64,000 nucleotides of DNA from RHLJ01 sp965601955 (GTDB lineage Bacteria > Bacteroidota > Rhodothermia > Balneolales > Balneolaceae), in the NCBI GenBank assembly GCA_965601955.1, contig OZ271855.1, positions 2,108,001 to 2,172,000 of the forward strand. The letters are read 5' to 3'. The notes beneath the pieces were generated by a model. That model was not told the DNA's origin, ran no database searches, and was given only the letters and a program-made list of their open reading frames with translations. The position numbers were made by a program, and so were the translations under genes. Position 1 is the first letter of the stretch. Each line of letters begins with the position of its first letter. Shown here in pieces: positions 32,954 to 42,390 of this stretch.

Positions 32954-35785
32954 TTGAAAAGTTACTACTTAACAAAACTTATAGTCCTTCTTTTAGCCTT
33001 GCCCATTTTTGGGCAAGGCTCTTTCATTATTGATAATTATTCCTATCAGGACTATAAATCCCATAGACAAAACTGGGCAATAACTCAGGATACGAATGGG
33101 GTTTTATTTTTTGGTAGTAATGATGCATTAATACGATACGATGGAGTAGCATGGGCAGGTATTCATATTTCTAACAACACTCAAATTCGTTCACTACACA
33201 CCGCTAAAAACGGCAAAGTTTATTATGGTAATATTGGTGATTTCGGGGAACTAAAGGTGGATAAAAGAGGAAGGATTGTTCATAAGAGTTTCTTGGATCA
33301 GATAGAAAACGAGTTCCATAACTTCAATGATATTTACAGGATTCAAGAAAATAGCTATGGTGTATATTTCCAGTCCTATGAATATATTTTTCTTCTAAAA
33401 GATGATCAGATACGAATAATCGATGCCGACTCTACTTTTAGTCAATTATCGAAAATAGGAGATCGACTATTTGTTCGTTTGAAGAATGATGGCTTATATG
33501 AGGTAATTAAAGATACGCTTAGCAGACTAAATCGGGCCGAGTATTTTTCCAGAAGAATGTTTTTCAGTGCTGAAAAGATAGGGTCAGAAGATCTGATTGC
33601 TACTCAAGATTCTGGTTTAATTAGCTATTCAGATACTGGTTTTACTGCCATAGATAATAAACTCAGTAATTATTTATCTGATAATCAACTTTATCGAACT
33701 GAGCAAATAGATACAAACGAGATAGCATTTGGTACACTGGGAGGTGGGATTGTCTTATCTGAAGATGATTTTTTGGACTTTAGCATTATTAGAAGAAATC
33801 AAGGATTAACTGACGACATCATCTATGAATTATATTTAGATTCAGAAGGGTTGCTTTGGGTTGCTACAGATAATGGGATTTCTAAAATACTAATAAACAA
33901 TTCCTTAAAAACGATGAATGCTCTTCAAAATTTGAGAGGGAACATTACTCATTTCGAAAAAATTGACGAGGATATTTATGTAAAATCTACAAATGCACTT
34001 TATCGATGGAACTCCACTACTAATGATATTTACGAATATAAGTTTGGTTATCCCCTTAGTATTGTTTCTGATGGAAAAGAGATTGTCTTTTCAACTGAAT
34101 TGGGGTTGATCAATGTTGTCAAAAATGATACTTCAATACTTAATTCTGACTTATTCTTCAGGGAAATGCAAAGTTATCTTTTTGATGACCAGGTTTTCAT
34201 AGCAGGCATAAATGGAACTGTAGTTCAATTTTTAGAATTAGAAAAAGGCCGAGTAGAAACGATTAGCACATTTAGAACTCAATACAATTTGATTGGTGTG
34301 ACACTGCATGACGACTTCATTTGGGTTATTTCACAATGGGGTGAAGTTCTACAATTCAATTTGAAAGGTGATCAAATTGGTCGGCATAAAATCTCACTTT
34401 CTGGTAGTAATCAATTAAGATATATTTCATCCTATAGAGGAGAATTAAAAGTTGGTAGTGATGTTGGATTGTTTACGTTTAGAGAGGATGAATTTCAAAA
34501 AGATTCACTAATTAATGATAAGTTTCCTGTAGGTGAGGAAAATACTCAGCAGTTCTTTAGGTTTGTAGAGTGTGAAGAGAATCTTTGGATTTCATATAAC
34601 AGGAAAATCGCAAAATATGATGGAGAGAGTATCTCTTTTGTTCCTTATCAGCTTATTGGTGCAGAGGAGGAGATAAATGTTATCAAGTGTTTTGATGGTG
34701 AGATTTGGTTTGGCGGAAATGCAGGTATCTATATTCTTGAAGAAACGGATTGGGACTACCACTCGGATTTCAAAACTAATATCACTGGTATTTACGTTCA
34801 TAGCGATTCACTCATCTACGGTGGTTTTGGAGAGCCCTTAAACCCTATTGTACTTCCTTATGAAGACAATGAAATGCGTTTTACTTATGCAGCGGCCAGT
34901 TATGTCGATGAGACTAGAAATACCTACTCCTACAAACTCGAGGGTTTTGATGATAATTGGAGTCCTTGGTCGTTAGAAACCCAAAGGGATTACACGAATC
35001 TTCCGGAAGGGGATTATGTGTTTAAGGTGAGAAGTCGGAATGTTTATGAAGTGGATGGAAAAATGGATCAATTATCATTTTCAATCCTTCCACCATGGTA
35101 TCGTACCTGGTGGTCTTATTTCATGTACACCATCCTGATTGCTGGAATGCTCTACACGACGTTTAAAATTCGGGTTAACCAAATCCTCAAAATGGAGCGG
35201 TTAAGGACACGGATTGCTAGCGATTTACATGATGAGGTTTCTGCAACTCTCACTGGCATAACCTATTTTGCCACAGCTGCCCAACGAGATAAAGATCCTA
35301 AGAAAAGATCCTATTTCGTGAATCTCATCACGGAAAGCGCGGGGGATGCTAAGGAGAAGATTACGGATATTGTATGGGCTATTAACCCGGAAAATGATCA
35401 ATGGGATGAGTTTTTGGTTAAGTGCCGGCGCTATGCATCCGATTTAATGGAGAGCAAAGAAATTGAGTATACCCTGCATATTGCCGATCAAATTCCGGGT
35501 AAATTGAAGATGGACGTACGTCAGCATTTATGGATGATCTTTAAGGAAATGCTTACCAATGTAGTAAGGCATTCCCAGGCCGAACGGGTGGATGTAATTT
35601 TAGATGTGGAACATGGAGTGCTCAAGCTCATCGTCCAGGACAATGGAAATGGATTTAAAGAGGGGAAAAAAACTGGAAATGGATTGCTGAATATCAGGAA
35701 GAGAGCTGAGAAAATTAAAGGGAAGCTGCAGTTAGAAACTGATAAAGAATTCGGAACCCGCTGGAGGTTAGAGCTCCCACTCTAA
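32954..35785 (+). CDS. Two-component propeller sensor histidine kinase (HisKA_3 type)
   Basis: 943 residues from TTG 32954; an ATG at 32949 is out of frame. Signal peptide 'MKSYYLTKLIVLLLALPIFGQG', then beta-propeller repeats for about 600 residues (e.g. 'LDSEGLLWVATDNGISKI', 'IWFGGNAGIYIL'), a Y_Y_Y domain ('YSYKLEGFDDNWSPW...LPEGDYVFKVRSRN'), a membrane helix near 720-737, a HisKA_3 box with His in 'ASDLHDEVSATLTGI', and a HATPase_c ('EMLTNVVRHSQAERV', 'DNGNGF', 'GNGLLNIRKRAEKI'). Such sensors often detect polysaccharide fragments. A LuxR-type regulator follows. Base composition changes near 34850, inside the gene. Confidence 0.88.
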   Translation: MKSYYLTKLIVLLLALPIFGQGSFIIDNYSYQDYKSHRQNWAITQDTNGVLFFGSNDALIRYDGVAWAGIHISNNTQIRSLHTAKNGKVYYGNIGDFGELKVDKRGRIVHKSFLDQIENEFHNFNDIYRIQENSYGVYFQSYEYIFLLKDDQIRIIDADSTFSQLSKIGDRLFVRLKNDGLYEVIKDTLSRLNRAEYFSRRMFFSAEKIGSEDLIATQDSGLISYSDTGFTAIDNKLSNYLSDNQLYRTEQIDTNEIAFGTLGGGIVLSEDDFLDFSIIRRNQGLTDDIIYELYLDSEGLLWVATDNGISKILINNSLKTMNALQNLRGNITHFEKIDEDIYVKSTNALYRWNSTTNDIYEYKFGYPLSIVSDGKEIVFSTELGLINVVKNDTSILNSDLFFREMQSYLFDDQVFIAGINGTVVQFLELEKGRVETISTFRTQYNLIGVTLHDDFIWVISQWGEVLQFNLKGDQIGRHKISLSGSNQLRYISSYRGELKVGSDVGLFTFREDEFQKDSLINDKFPVGEENTQQFFRFVECEENLWISYNRKIAKYDGESISFVPYQLIGAEEEINVIKCFDGEIWFGGNAGIYILEETDWDYHSDFKTNITGIYVHSDSLIYGGFGEPLNPIVLPYEDNEMRFTYAAASYVDETRNTYSYKLEGFDDNWSPWSLETQRDYTNLPEGDYVFKVRSRNVYEVDGKMDQLSFSILPPWYRTWWSYFMYTILIAGMLYTTFKIRVNQILKMERLRTRIASDLHDEVSATLTGITYFATAAQRDKDPKKRSYFVNLITESAGDAKEKITDIVWAINPENDQWDEFLVKCRRYASDLMESKEIEYTLHIADQIPGKLKMDVRQHLWMIFKEMLTNVVRHSQAERVDVILDVEHGVLKLIVQDNGNGFKEGKKTGNGLLNIRKRAEKIKGKLQLETDKEFGTRWRLELPL

Positions 35786-35972
35786 ACCGCATGGGCATGT
35801 CGCTGAATGGCTTGTGAAAACTTGTAAACTGAAGGAGATGATCCTTCCGACAGAAAAATCATAACAAGCCCAGGTTTTTGAAAGAGTTTGGGTTTCTTTA
35901 GAAAACAAACAATATTCTACATCGGTTTCGGAGGATTTGATTTCCAATAATTTAACCTACAGGAGTAGTTCA

Positions 35973-36605
35973 TTGATCAAAGTAGGAATCATAGAAGACA
36001 ACAAGTATGTAAGAGAGGGCTGGGAAACTTTTATCGATTATGATAAACAACTATGTGTGGTTGCCAGCTACAGTACATGTGAAGAGGGACTCGAAGATAC
36101 CGAATTGGCTAAAGTAGATGTACTCATTTTAGATATCGGTTTACCGGGAATGAGCGGGATCGAAGGGGTGAGTATTTTTCGAAAGAAATTCCCGAACATG
36201 ATCATTGTGATGGCGACCGTGTTCGATGATGATGAAAATGTATTTAATGCCATTAAAGCTGGGGCAGTAGGGTACTTGATGAAAAAGGTGAGTCCCGATG
36301 AAATGGTAGAAGCCATAAAAGATGCATTTTCAGGAGGCTCACCAATTACCCCAAATATTGCCAGAAAAATCATCAAAACACTCCACATTCCTGAAGTAAA
36401 GGAAGAGGAAGTATTAAACGAGCGAGAGATTTCCATCTTAAGGGAACTGGCTAAGGGGAAATCTTATGCGGCTATTGGTAAGACTATTTTTTTATCAGTA
36501 GATGGAGTCCGTCATCATATTCGAAGCATTTACCGAAAACTCGAAGTGCATAATAAAGCTGCGGCAGTTTCTAAGGGGATTGCCCGAAAGCTTATTGATC
36601 CCTGA
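35973..36605 (+). CDS. LuxR/NarL-type response regulator
   Basis: 210 residues from the TTG at 35973, which has an AGGAG ribosome site at 35961-35965 and yields the standard start 'MIKVGIIEDN'. A TTG at 35937 would add twelve untypical residues. Receiver domain: acidic pocket E8/D9, phospho-acceptor Asp54 in 'LILDIGLPGMSG', Thr and Lys in 'VMATVFDD' and 'YLMKKVSP'. C-terminal LuxR helix-turn-helix: 'LNEREISILRELAKGKSYAAIGKTIFLSVDGVRHHIRSIYRKL'. It is the natural partner of the upstream HisKA_3 kinase. It converges on the LolC/E-type gene with a 1-base gap. Confidence 0.92.
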   Translation: MIKVGIIEDNKYVREGWETFIDYDKQLCVVASYSTCEEGLEDTELAKVDVLILDIGLPGMSGIEGVSIFRKKFPNMIIVMATVFDDDENVFNAIKAGAVGYLMKKVSPDEMVEAIKDAFSGGSPITPNIARKIIKTLHIPEVKEEEVLNEREISILRELAKGKSYAAIGKTIFLSVDGVRHHIRSIYRKLEVHNKAAAVSKGIARKLIDP

Positions 36606-36606
36606 A

Positions 36607-37833
36607 TTACCTACCGTAAGCAATCACTTTTAGTGGATCAGTTTTAGCAGCAATACGCGCTGGTATCCAGGAGGCTAGGGCACAGAGAGCCAGGGTGACA
36701 ACAGTTGTAATCACAAAATCGAAAGCCTGTGGCTCAACCGGTGCATAGCTCATATAGTAGTTTTCTTCAGATAGTGGGATGATTTGGTAATTGATCTGTA
36801 ACCAGGCGAATAGAAGGGACAGGGCGATCCCAATTAGAAGGCCAATGCTAGCTACCATTAATCCTTCCAACAGGAATACTTTCCGAATAACTGAAGAGCG
36901 GCTCCCAATGGTTTTCAGGATTCCGATATCCCTGGTTCGTTCCAGAACCATCATCAGGATAGCGCCAATAAGGTTAAAGGCAGCGACTAGAATCATTACA
37001 CCGATTACTGGGGGAATCATTTGCTCCTGTAGCTCTACCCACGCAAAAATATTTCCGTAACGATCCTGAATGGATTCTTTGTAATAAGGGAAGGGAAGCT
37101 GATCGTCGAGTACGTTTCTGAATGCTGCAATTTGATCGGGATCATTTATTTTAATTTCAATACCGTGCCCTTGCGTTTGCCGAAGCCCAAAAAGCTCTGA
37201 AGTATGCTTTCTATCAACAACAGCGAATATTCCGTCAAAAAAATCGATGCCGGTTCTAAAAATCCCGGTCAAACGGAACTGTTGTATTTCTGGAGAGTTA
37301 ACAAGAGTGGGCTCCCCAGAAATAGTATACACAGTGATAATACTTCCAACTTCAGCCTGTAGAGTTTGAGCCATCTTGGAGCCTAGCACAATTCCCGGAA
37401 ATCCTTCATCAGTAGTAGAAAGATCATATTCTCCGGAAAATATATAACTATTTAAGCCTGAAATATCTGTGTTAGGGTTTACACCTTTCAATTCGGTTCC
37501 TGTGACTCCATTCTTGGTTTGGATCATCACCTGGCCCTGATCAATAATTTGCACGCTTTCTATTTCTTCAAATCGATCCAGAAAGGTAAGTACAGTATCA
37601 GCTCGAAAAAGAGGGGAGTCGGAGTAAGAGGTAATCAGTACATGAGGGGCAAAACCAAGTACCTTATCGTTAATGGCAGATTTGAATCCATGAACGATAG
37701 AAAGAGCAATCAGTAATCCCGCAGATCCTATTGCTACCCCGGTAATACTCATTGCTTTTATAAAAGACAGGAATCGAGCTCCCTTTCGGGTGCCTTTAAA
37801 GTATCGGAATGCTAAATAGGATTCGAGCTTCAT
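36607..37833 (-). CDS. LolC/LolE-type ABC transporter permease (FtsX family)
   Basis: 408 residues. The N-terminus 'MKLESYLAFRYFKGTRKGARFLSFIKAMSITGVAIG' is characteristic of lipoprotein-releasing permeases, followed by a first membrane helix, a MacB-like periplasmic domain (about 45-260) and three more helices with the FtsX signature ('FNLIGAILMMVLERTRDIGILKTIGS', 'WIPARIAAKTDPLKVI'). In Gram-negative bacteria LolCDE releases lipoproteins from the inner membrane. No LolD ATPase is next to it; lysS lies upstream 44 bases away on the same strand. Confidence 0.85.
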   Translation of the reverse strand: MKLESYLAFRYFKGTRKGARFLSFIKAMSITGVAIGSAGLLIALSIVHGFKSAINDKVLGFAPHVLITSYSDSPLFRADTVLTFLDRFEEIESVQIIDQGQVMIQTKNGVTGTELKGVNPNTDISGLNSYIFSGEYDLSTTDEGFPGIVLGSKMAQTLQAEVGSIITVYTISGEPTLVNSPEIQQFRLTGIFRTGIDFFDGIFAVVDRKHTSELFGLRQTQGHGIEIKINDPDQIAAFRNVLDDQLPFPYYKESIQDRYGNIFAWVELQEQMIPPVIGVMILVAAFNLIGAILMMVLERTRDIGILKTIGSRSSVIRKVFLLEGLMVASIGLLIGIALSLLFAWLQINYQIIPLSEENYYMSYAPVEPQAFDFVITTVVTLALCALASWIPARIAAKTDPLKVIAYGR

Positions 37834-37877
37834 GGATGACAGAGAAACGTTTCTTTATATTGATTATTGAAAATCAC

Positions 37878-39407
37878 TTACTCAGGTTTCATCTGTGGGA
37901 AGAATAATACATCTCGAATAGATTCAGAATTGGTCATGATCATACTTAAACGATCAATTCCAATCCCTATACCCGCAGTAGGGGGCATACCGTATTCCAA
38001 AGCTCTGATGAAGTCTTCGTCAATAGTCATGGCTTCTTCATCACCACCCGCACGAAGTGATGCCTGGTCTTCTAATCGTTCTCGCTGATCAATAGGATCG
38101 TTCAGCTCACTGTAAGCATTAGCGATTTCCTTACCGTTACAAATACATTCGAAGCGCTCAACCAGCCCTTCTTTCGATCGGTGCTTTTTGGTTAGTGGGC
38201 TCATTTCCACTGGGTAATCGGTAATGAATGTAGGCTGGATAAGTTTAGGTTCTACGAATTCGCCGAAAATCTCATCAATGATCTTTCCTGAACCAAATGA
38301 ATCATCTATTTGAATATGAAGCTCTTTAGCAATGGCTTTTAGTTCATCCAGGCTTTTTCCATACAGATCGTGTCCCGTTTCCTTTTCAATGGCTTCGAAC
38401 ATAGGAACTCGTGGCCAGGGTGCTTTAAAGTCAATTTCATGCTCACCAACGGTTACTTTTGTGGAGCCATGAAGGTCTATAGCTACTTTTTCAATCATCT
38501 GCTCGGTGAAGTCCATCATCCAGTTGTAGTCTTTATACGCTACATATAACTCAACCTGGGTAAACTCAGGATTATGAAAACGGGATAAGCCTTCGTTTCG
38601 GAAATCCTTTGAAAACTCATACACGCCATCAAATCCACCTACAATTAATCGCTTCAGGTACAATTCGTTGGCAATCCTCAGATATAAATCCATGTCCAGG
38701 GTGTTGTGGTGGGTCACAAAAGGCCGTGCTGAAGCACCTCCATAAACGGGTTGGAGGATTGGAGTTTCTACTTCCAGGTAACCATGTTCGTTCATAAAAT
38801 TACGCATGGTTTGAACGAGCCGCGTTCTTTTGATGAAAGTCTCTTTTACATCCGGATTTACAATCAAGTCCACATAACGCTGACGGTAACGGAGTTCTTT
38901 ATCAGCGAACGCATCATAAACTACTTTCTCTCCGTCTTCATTCTCAATTTCTTTTGGAGTAGGAATAGGACGGATAGTTTTAGTCAAAAACTCAAAATGC
39001 TCGGCATGGACGGTAGTTTCACCCGTTCTTGTTTTGAATACAAAACCTTTAATACCTACGATATCCCCAATATCTACCAGCTTCTTAAATACCGTATTGT
39101 ATTCTTCCACCCCTACGTCATCTCTTCGAATATAAACCTGGATGGTACCCTCAGAATCCTGGAGATTGAAGAAAGCAGCCTTACCCATAATTCTACGGGT
39201 CATTATTCTGCCTGCGATTGAAACAGTTTCTGTTTCGGGGGTTGATTCTTCATCCCGAACTAAATCAGGGGCATTTTTAATCTCTGTACTGTTATGCGTT
39301 ACTTCAAAAGAGTAGGGGAAAGGATTTACCCCCATTTCGTGTAATTGTTGTAGCTTCTCTCGTCGAATTTCTTCCTGTTCCGAAAGTGAAGGCTCCTGGT
39401 TAGTCAT
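37878..39407 (-). CDS. lysS: Lysyl-tRNA synthetase, class II
   Basis: 509 residues, typical length. N-terminal OB-fold anticodon domain ('VSIAGRIMTRRIMGKAAFFNLQDSEGTIQVYI'), then the class II core: motif 1 region 'TRLVQTMRNFMNEHGYLEVETPIL', motif 2 'FRNEGLSRFHNPEFTQVE' and motif 3 'GMPPTAGIGIGIDRLSM'. It charges tRNA-Lys in the cytoplasm. A possible minus-strand promoter element is 40 bases upstream of the start. Confidence 0.96.
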   Translation of the reverse strand: MTNQEPSLSEQEEIRREKLQQLHEMGVNPFPYSFEVTHNSTEIKNAPDLVRDEESTPETETVSIAGRIMTRRIMGKAAFFNLQDSEGTIQVYIRRDDVGVEEYNTVFKKLVDIGDIVGIKGFVFKTRTGETTVHAEHFEFLTKTIRPIPTPKEIENEDGEKVVYDAFADKELRYRQRYVDLIVNPDVKETFIKRTRLVQTMRNFMNEHGYLEVETPILQPVYGGASARPFVTHHNTLDMDLYLRIANELYLKRLIVGGFDGVYEFSKDFRNEGLSRFHNPEFTQVELYVAYKDYNWMMDFTEQMIEKVAIDLHGSTKVTVGEHEIDFKAPWPRVPMFEAIEKETGHDLYGKSLDELKAIAKELHIQIDDSFGSGKIIDEIFGEFVEPKLIQPTFITDYPVEMSPLTKKHRSKEGLVERFECICNGKEIANAYSELNDPIDQRERLEDQASLRAGGDEEAMTIDEDFIRALEYGMPPTAGIGIGIDRLSMIMTNSESIRDVLFFPQMKPE

Positions 39408-39446
39408 GCGTTTATGTAGTTTCCTATTTTATAAAATGAAAGGTTG

Positions 39447-39454
39447 CAAAAATA
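39447..39454 (-). promoter_or_regulatory. Possible minus-7 element for lysS
   Basis: CAAAAATA on the plus strand reads TATTTTTG on the minus strand, fitting TAnnTTTG, 40 bases before the lysS ATG. I do not see a convincing minus-33 element. Confidence 0.3.
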
Positions 39455-39505
39455 CCGAATTGTGTAGAAAATTGTGCCATTAACCTAAATCTGGTTTAAA
39501 AGCTG

Positions 39506-40129
39506 TTGAACATACTTGATACCTCGCTCATTCCTGGTTTTCCAACTCAAATAGTGATTGGATGGAGTTCTATCCGAACCGATCTTGATGATGGTATTCT
39601 CAGTGTTAAAGAAAGGGAACAGGCTCGCTCAATGGTTAACAATCGAAGAAAAGCAGAATTTCTTACAGCAAGATACTGCTTTTGGAAATTGGTTGAGGAA
39701 CTTGGCTGGGACAGGGGGCAAGTCAAACTCAAGAAAGAAGAGTTGGGTAAGCCTTTTATTGAAAAAGAAGCTAAGCGGGCATTTGTCAGCTTTTCACACA
39801 CGAATGAGTTAGTTTTTTGTGCGATTTCTGAGAAGCTGGATATAGGTTTAGATACCGAAAGTACCGATAGAGAAGTGAATCCTGCTATTGTTCGGCGCAT
39901 ATTGAGTGAAAGTGAGTGGAAGGTATATGGTGAAGATGATCCTATTGCACTTTGGACGATGAAAGAAGCGGCTGTAAAAAGCCTGGGAACCGGCCTTCGA
40001 ACAAATTTGAAAGATATTGAACTTCATAAGTTAGAGGGTGGTACCTTTTCAATAAGTATTGGTATTCAGAAAAAGCTTCAAGGGTTTTGTTTTGAAGCCT
40101 TAAGCCATTGTATTTCGATTGCATACTAG
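39506..40129 (+). CDS. 4'-phosphopantetheinyl transferase superfamily protein
   Basis: 207 residues from TTG 39506. The two conserved metal/CoA motifs are present: 'KLDIGLDTESTDRE' (GxDxE variant) and 'LWTMKEAAVKSLGTGL' (W-T-x-K-E-A-x2-K). Also 'RRKAEFLTARYCF' and 'KPFIEKEAKRAFVSFSHTNELVFCAIS' match the Sfp/AcpT pattern. The enzyme moves phosphopantetheine from CoA to a carrier protein. No carrier or polyketide genes are near; the downstream DUF2520 gene starts 5 bases after the stop. Confidence 0.85.
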   Translation: MNILDTSLIPGFPTQIVIGWSSIRTDLDDGILSVKEREQARSMVNNRRKAEFLTARYCFWKLVEELGWDRGQVKLKKEELGKPFIEKEAKRAFVSFSHTNELVFCAISEKLDIGLDTESTDREVNPAIVRRILSESEWKVYGEDDPIALWTMKEAAVKSLGTGLRTNLKDIELHKLEGGTFSISIGIQKKLQGFCFEALSHCISIAY

Positions 40130-40134
40130 AGACA

Positions 40135-40929
40135 ATGAACATCGAGAAAATCACCATAATAGGTCCGGGCAGGTTAGGAACAGCGCTTCACTCTGTTTTT
40201 CAGAATGCAGGCTACGCTGTTTCTGTATTGGGTAAAAATCTTGAAGCACATGCTTTTGAGGGGATTACCTTCCTAACAGTGCCAGATCGGGAAATTATTG
40301 GAGTATCAAAGAAGCTAGCCACAAGTGGCATCTCTTTTGATGAGAAAGTTGTAGCTCATTGTTCAGGAGTGCTTTCTTCAGAGATTTTGAACAGCCTTGC
40401 AGAAAAGGGAGCATTGACCGCATGTTTCCATCCTTTGAAAGCTGTAAGTGCTACCACTCGCTCCTTTAAAGGAACCTTTTTTGATCTTGAAGGGAGGGAA
40501 GAAGCTGTAATTCATCTTGAGCATCTTGTTCAAAAAATTGGAGCTAAATCAATTAGGGTCACGCCCGAGGAAAAAATGCTCCTTCACATATCAGCGGTAA
40601 TGGCCTCGAACTATACGGTTACTTTGAGCGACCTTGCATTGCGCATCTCGGCAAATAACAAGATTTCGGAACGAGAACTGCTCGATGCTTTATTGCCCCT
40701 GATGGAATCTTCCATCGAGAACCTGCAAGAGCTGAATCCGGCAGAGGCTTTAACCGGGCCTATCTCGCGAGGAGATATACAAACTGTTCAGAAGCATTTA
40801 AAATTATTACAGGATAAACCAGATTTACTTTCTATTTACAAGCACTTAGGATTGTTAACGCTGGAGTTGATTACAGATGATCTTAAGGATCATACCATTA
40901 AATTCAGGCTATACGATTTATTGAAATGA
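40135..40929 (+). CDS. Rossmann-fold protein with C-terminal DUF2520 domain
   Basis: About 264 residues from ATG 40135; the earlier in-frame start at 40108 lies inside the previous gene. 'MNIEKITIIGPGRLGTALHSVFQNAGYAVSVLGKN' is an NADP-type Rossmann fold, 'VVAHCSGVLSSEILNSLAEKGALTACFHPLKA' the typical F420/NADP oxidoreductase-like strand, and the C-terminal helical half ('LLHISAVMASNYTVTLSDLA', 'ALTGPISRGDIQTVQKHL') the DUF2520 domain. Reaction unknown. It overlaps the next gene by 4 bases (ATGA). Confidence 0.82.
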   Translation: MNIEKITIIGPGRLGTALHSVFQNAGYAVSVLGKNLEAHAFEGITFLTVPDREIIGVSKKLATSGISFDEKVVAHCSGVLSSEILNSLAEKGALTACFHPLKAVSATTRSFKGTFFDLEGREEAVIHLEHLVQKIGAKSIRVTPEEKMLLHISAVMASNYTVTLSDLALRISANNKISERELLDALLPLMESSIENLQELNPAEALTGPISRGDIQTVQKHLKLLQDKPDLLSIYKHLGLLTLELITDDLKDHTIKFRLYDLLK

Positions 40930-41270
40930 GTACAAAAAAGACGAATGATTTCTATATGAGGGTATATGAAGTGGTTGCCCAAATCCCGCATGGTTATGTG
41001 ACTAGCTATGGCGCCATTTCTAAATACCTTGGGGTTGAATCTGGAGCCCGAATGGTGGGGTACGCTATGAATAACTATGTAAGTGCTGAAATTGGATTTG
41101 AGATACCTGCTCATAGAGTATTAAACAGGCTTGGGCAACTTACAGGACGTGCTTACTTCGGTGGGGACTCGATGCGTGAGCGTTTGGAGCAGGAAGGTGT
41201 TACTTTTACTGAAGAATATACGGTTGATATGGAAAAGCATTTTTGGAATCCTTTTGAGTTAGATACATGA
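40926..41270 (+). CDS. Alkyltransferase-like (ATL) protein, MGMT family without the acceptor cysteine
   Basis: 114 residues matching the DNA-binding domain of O6-alkylguanine-DNA alkyltransferases: 'VYEVVAQIPHGYVTSYGAISKYLG', 'ARMVGYAMNN' and 'IPAHRVLNRLGQLTG'. In active MGMT the last motif is PCHRV; here the cysteine is alanine, which defines the ATL group. ATL proteins bind alkylated bases and flag them for nucleotide excision repair instead of transferring the alkyl group. The gene overlaps the DUF2520 gene by 4 bases and the next gene by 4. Confidence 0.9.
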   Translation: MSTKKTNDFYMRVYEVVAQIPHGYVTSYGAISKYLGVESGARMVGYAMNNYVSAEIGFEIPAHRVLNRLGQLTGRAYFGGDSMRERLEQEGVTFTEEYTVDMEKHFWNPFELDT

Positions 41271-41755
41271 AGTACAAGTTAATTGCTCTTTTGATCTTGG
41301 TCATTGCCTGTCAACAGGTGAAAGAAAAAGAACTTATGGTGGATGCTACTGCCGGTGAGATTGTTCAAAAAGTAGCTTCACATGAAGGAGAAAGGGTGGT
41401 GTTTGTAAATTTTTGGGCAACCTGGTGTATTCCTTGTGTTGAAGAATTTCCATATATCATGGAGCTTAAAGAAAAATATGGGGATGACTTCGAATTGATT
41501 TTTGTTTCCACTGATTTTTCGGAAGCAAAAGAAGAGGCCAAGGAATTCTTACAATCACAGGATGTACAATTTACAACCTACTACAAAGTGGGCAATGACA
41601 ATGAATTTATAACCACAATTTCGGATACTTGGAGCGGTGCTTTACCCTACACGGTAATCTATAAGAAAGATGGTAGCATTTCAGCTGAGTGGGAAGGGAA
41701 GCAAGAATTTGAAGTTTTTGAACGTGAGTTACTAAAAGCAATAAATGAAAGCTAA
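41267..41755 (+). CDS. TlpA/ResA-like thioredoxin-fold lipoprotein
   Basis: 162 residues. The N-terminus 'MKYKLIALLILVIACQQ' is a lipoprotein signal with a lipobox cysteine. The thioredoxin fold has 'VVFVNFWATWCIPCVEEFPYI' with a WCxxC active site and a cis-Pro candidate in 'SGALPYTVIY'. It probably acts as a periplasm-facing thiol reductant. It overlaps the preceding ATL gene by 4 bases and the following thioredoxin-fold gene by 11, so translation of the set is likely coupled. Confidence 0.85.
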   Translation: MKYKLIALLILVIACQQVKEKELMVDATAGEIVQKVASHEGERVVFVNFWATWCIPCVEEFPYIMELKEKYGDDFELIFVSTDFSEAKEEAKEFLQSQDVQFTTYYKVGNDNEFITTISDTWSGALPYTVIYKKDGSISAEWEGKQEFEVFERELLKAINES

Positions 41756-42365
41756 GATGAATAAAAAAAATACTCTATTACTATTTCTTGTTGTCTTTTT
41801 GATAGGTTCGACAGGGCAGAATCCAGAGGAACTTGCAATAGGTTCAGCGCTTCCAATGGCTGATCATAAAGTGGAAGATGTATCCGGAAGGAGCCTAACT
41901 CTTGGTGAAGTGGCTGGTGAAAATGGATTATTGGTTGTGTTCTCATGTAATACTTGCCCCTGGGTGATGAAATGGAATGATCGATATCCTGATATGTCAC
42001 GAATCGCCAAGGAAAATAAGATTGGAATGATCGCACTCAACCCAAATGAAGATTACCGGGATCGTGGTGACGGGATGGATGATATGATTAAATTCGCCAA
42101 GAAATCAGATTATGATTTTCCATATGCCTTAGATAAAAATCATGAAATTGCGGATGCTTTTGGAGCTTCAAGAACCCCTCATGTATATCTTTTTAATGGT
42201 GATTTGGAACTGGTTTATGTTGGGGCTATTGATGATGATGCAAATGATGCTTCTGCAGTTAAGGATTACTATATCAAAGATGCAATTGAAGAACTTGTTG
42301 CAGGAGAAGAATTAACTCGTTCAAATACTAAATCTCTAGGCTGCACCATTAAACGTGTAAGTTAA
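41745..42365 (+). CDS. Secreted redoxin/thioredoxin-family protein
   Basis: 206 residues with a signal peptide ('MNKKNTLLLFLVVFLIGSTGQ'; translation may begin at ATG 41745 or 41757). The AhpC/TSA-type fold contains 'LLVVFSCNTCPWVMKWNDRYPDM' with a CxxCP pair, 'IGMIALNPNE' and 'FGASRTPHVYLFNGD' with a cis-Pro. The 'SCNTCPW' motif is typical of the PRX-like/thioredoxin family proteins found in Bacteroidota. Likely a periplasmic peroxidase or thiol oxidoreductase. Last gene before a terminator. Confidence 0.8.
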   Translation: MKAKMNKKNTLLLFLVVFLIGSTGQNPEELAIGSALPMADHKVEDVSGRSLTLGEVAGENGLLVVFSCNTCPWVMKWNDRYPDMSRIAKENKIGMIALNPNEDYRDRGDGMDDMIKFAKKSDYDFPYALDKNHEIADAFGASRTPHVYLFNGDLELVYVGAIDDDANDASAVKDYYIKDAIEELVAGEELTRSNTKSLGCTIKRVS

Positions 42366-42382
42366 CTTTAGTAAAAAAACTG

Positions 42383-42390
42383 TATTTTTG
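42383..42390 (+). promoter_or_regulatory. Possible minus-7 element for queD-queE
   Basis: TATTTTTG fits TAnnTTTG, with a TTA about 18 bases upstream. It abuts the terminator hairpin of the preceding operon, so a transcript starting here would begin within the hairpin's left arm and not form it fully. Confidence 0.35.

Noticed and set aside
35786..35936. Possible small RNA or terminator between kinase and regulator
   Set aside because: No stable stem followed by a T-run and no recognisable RNA motif could be seen.
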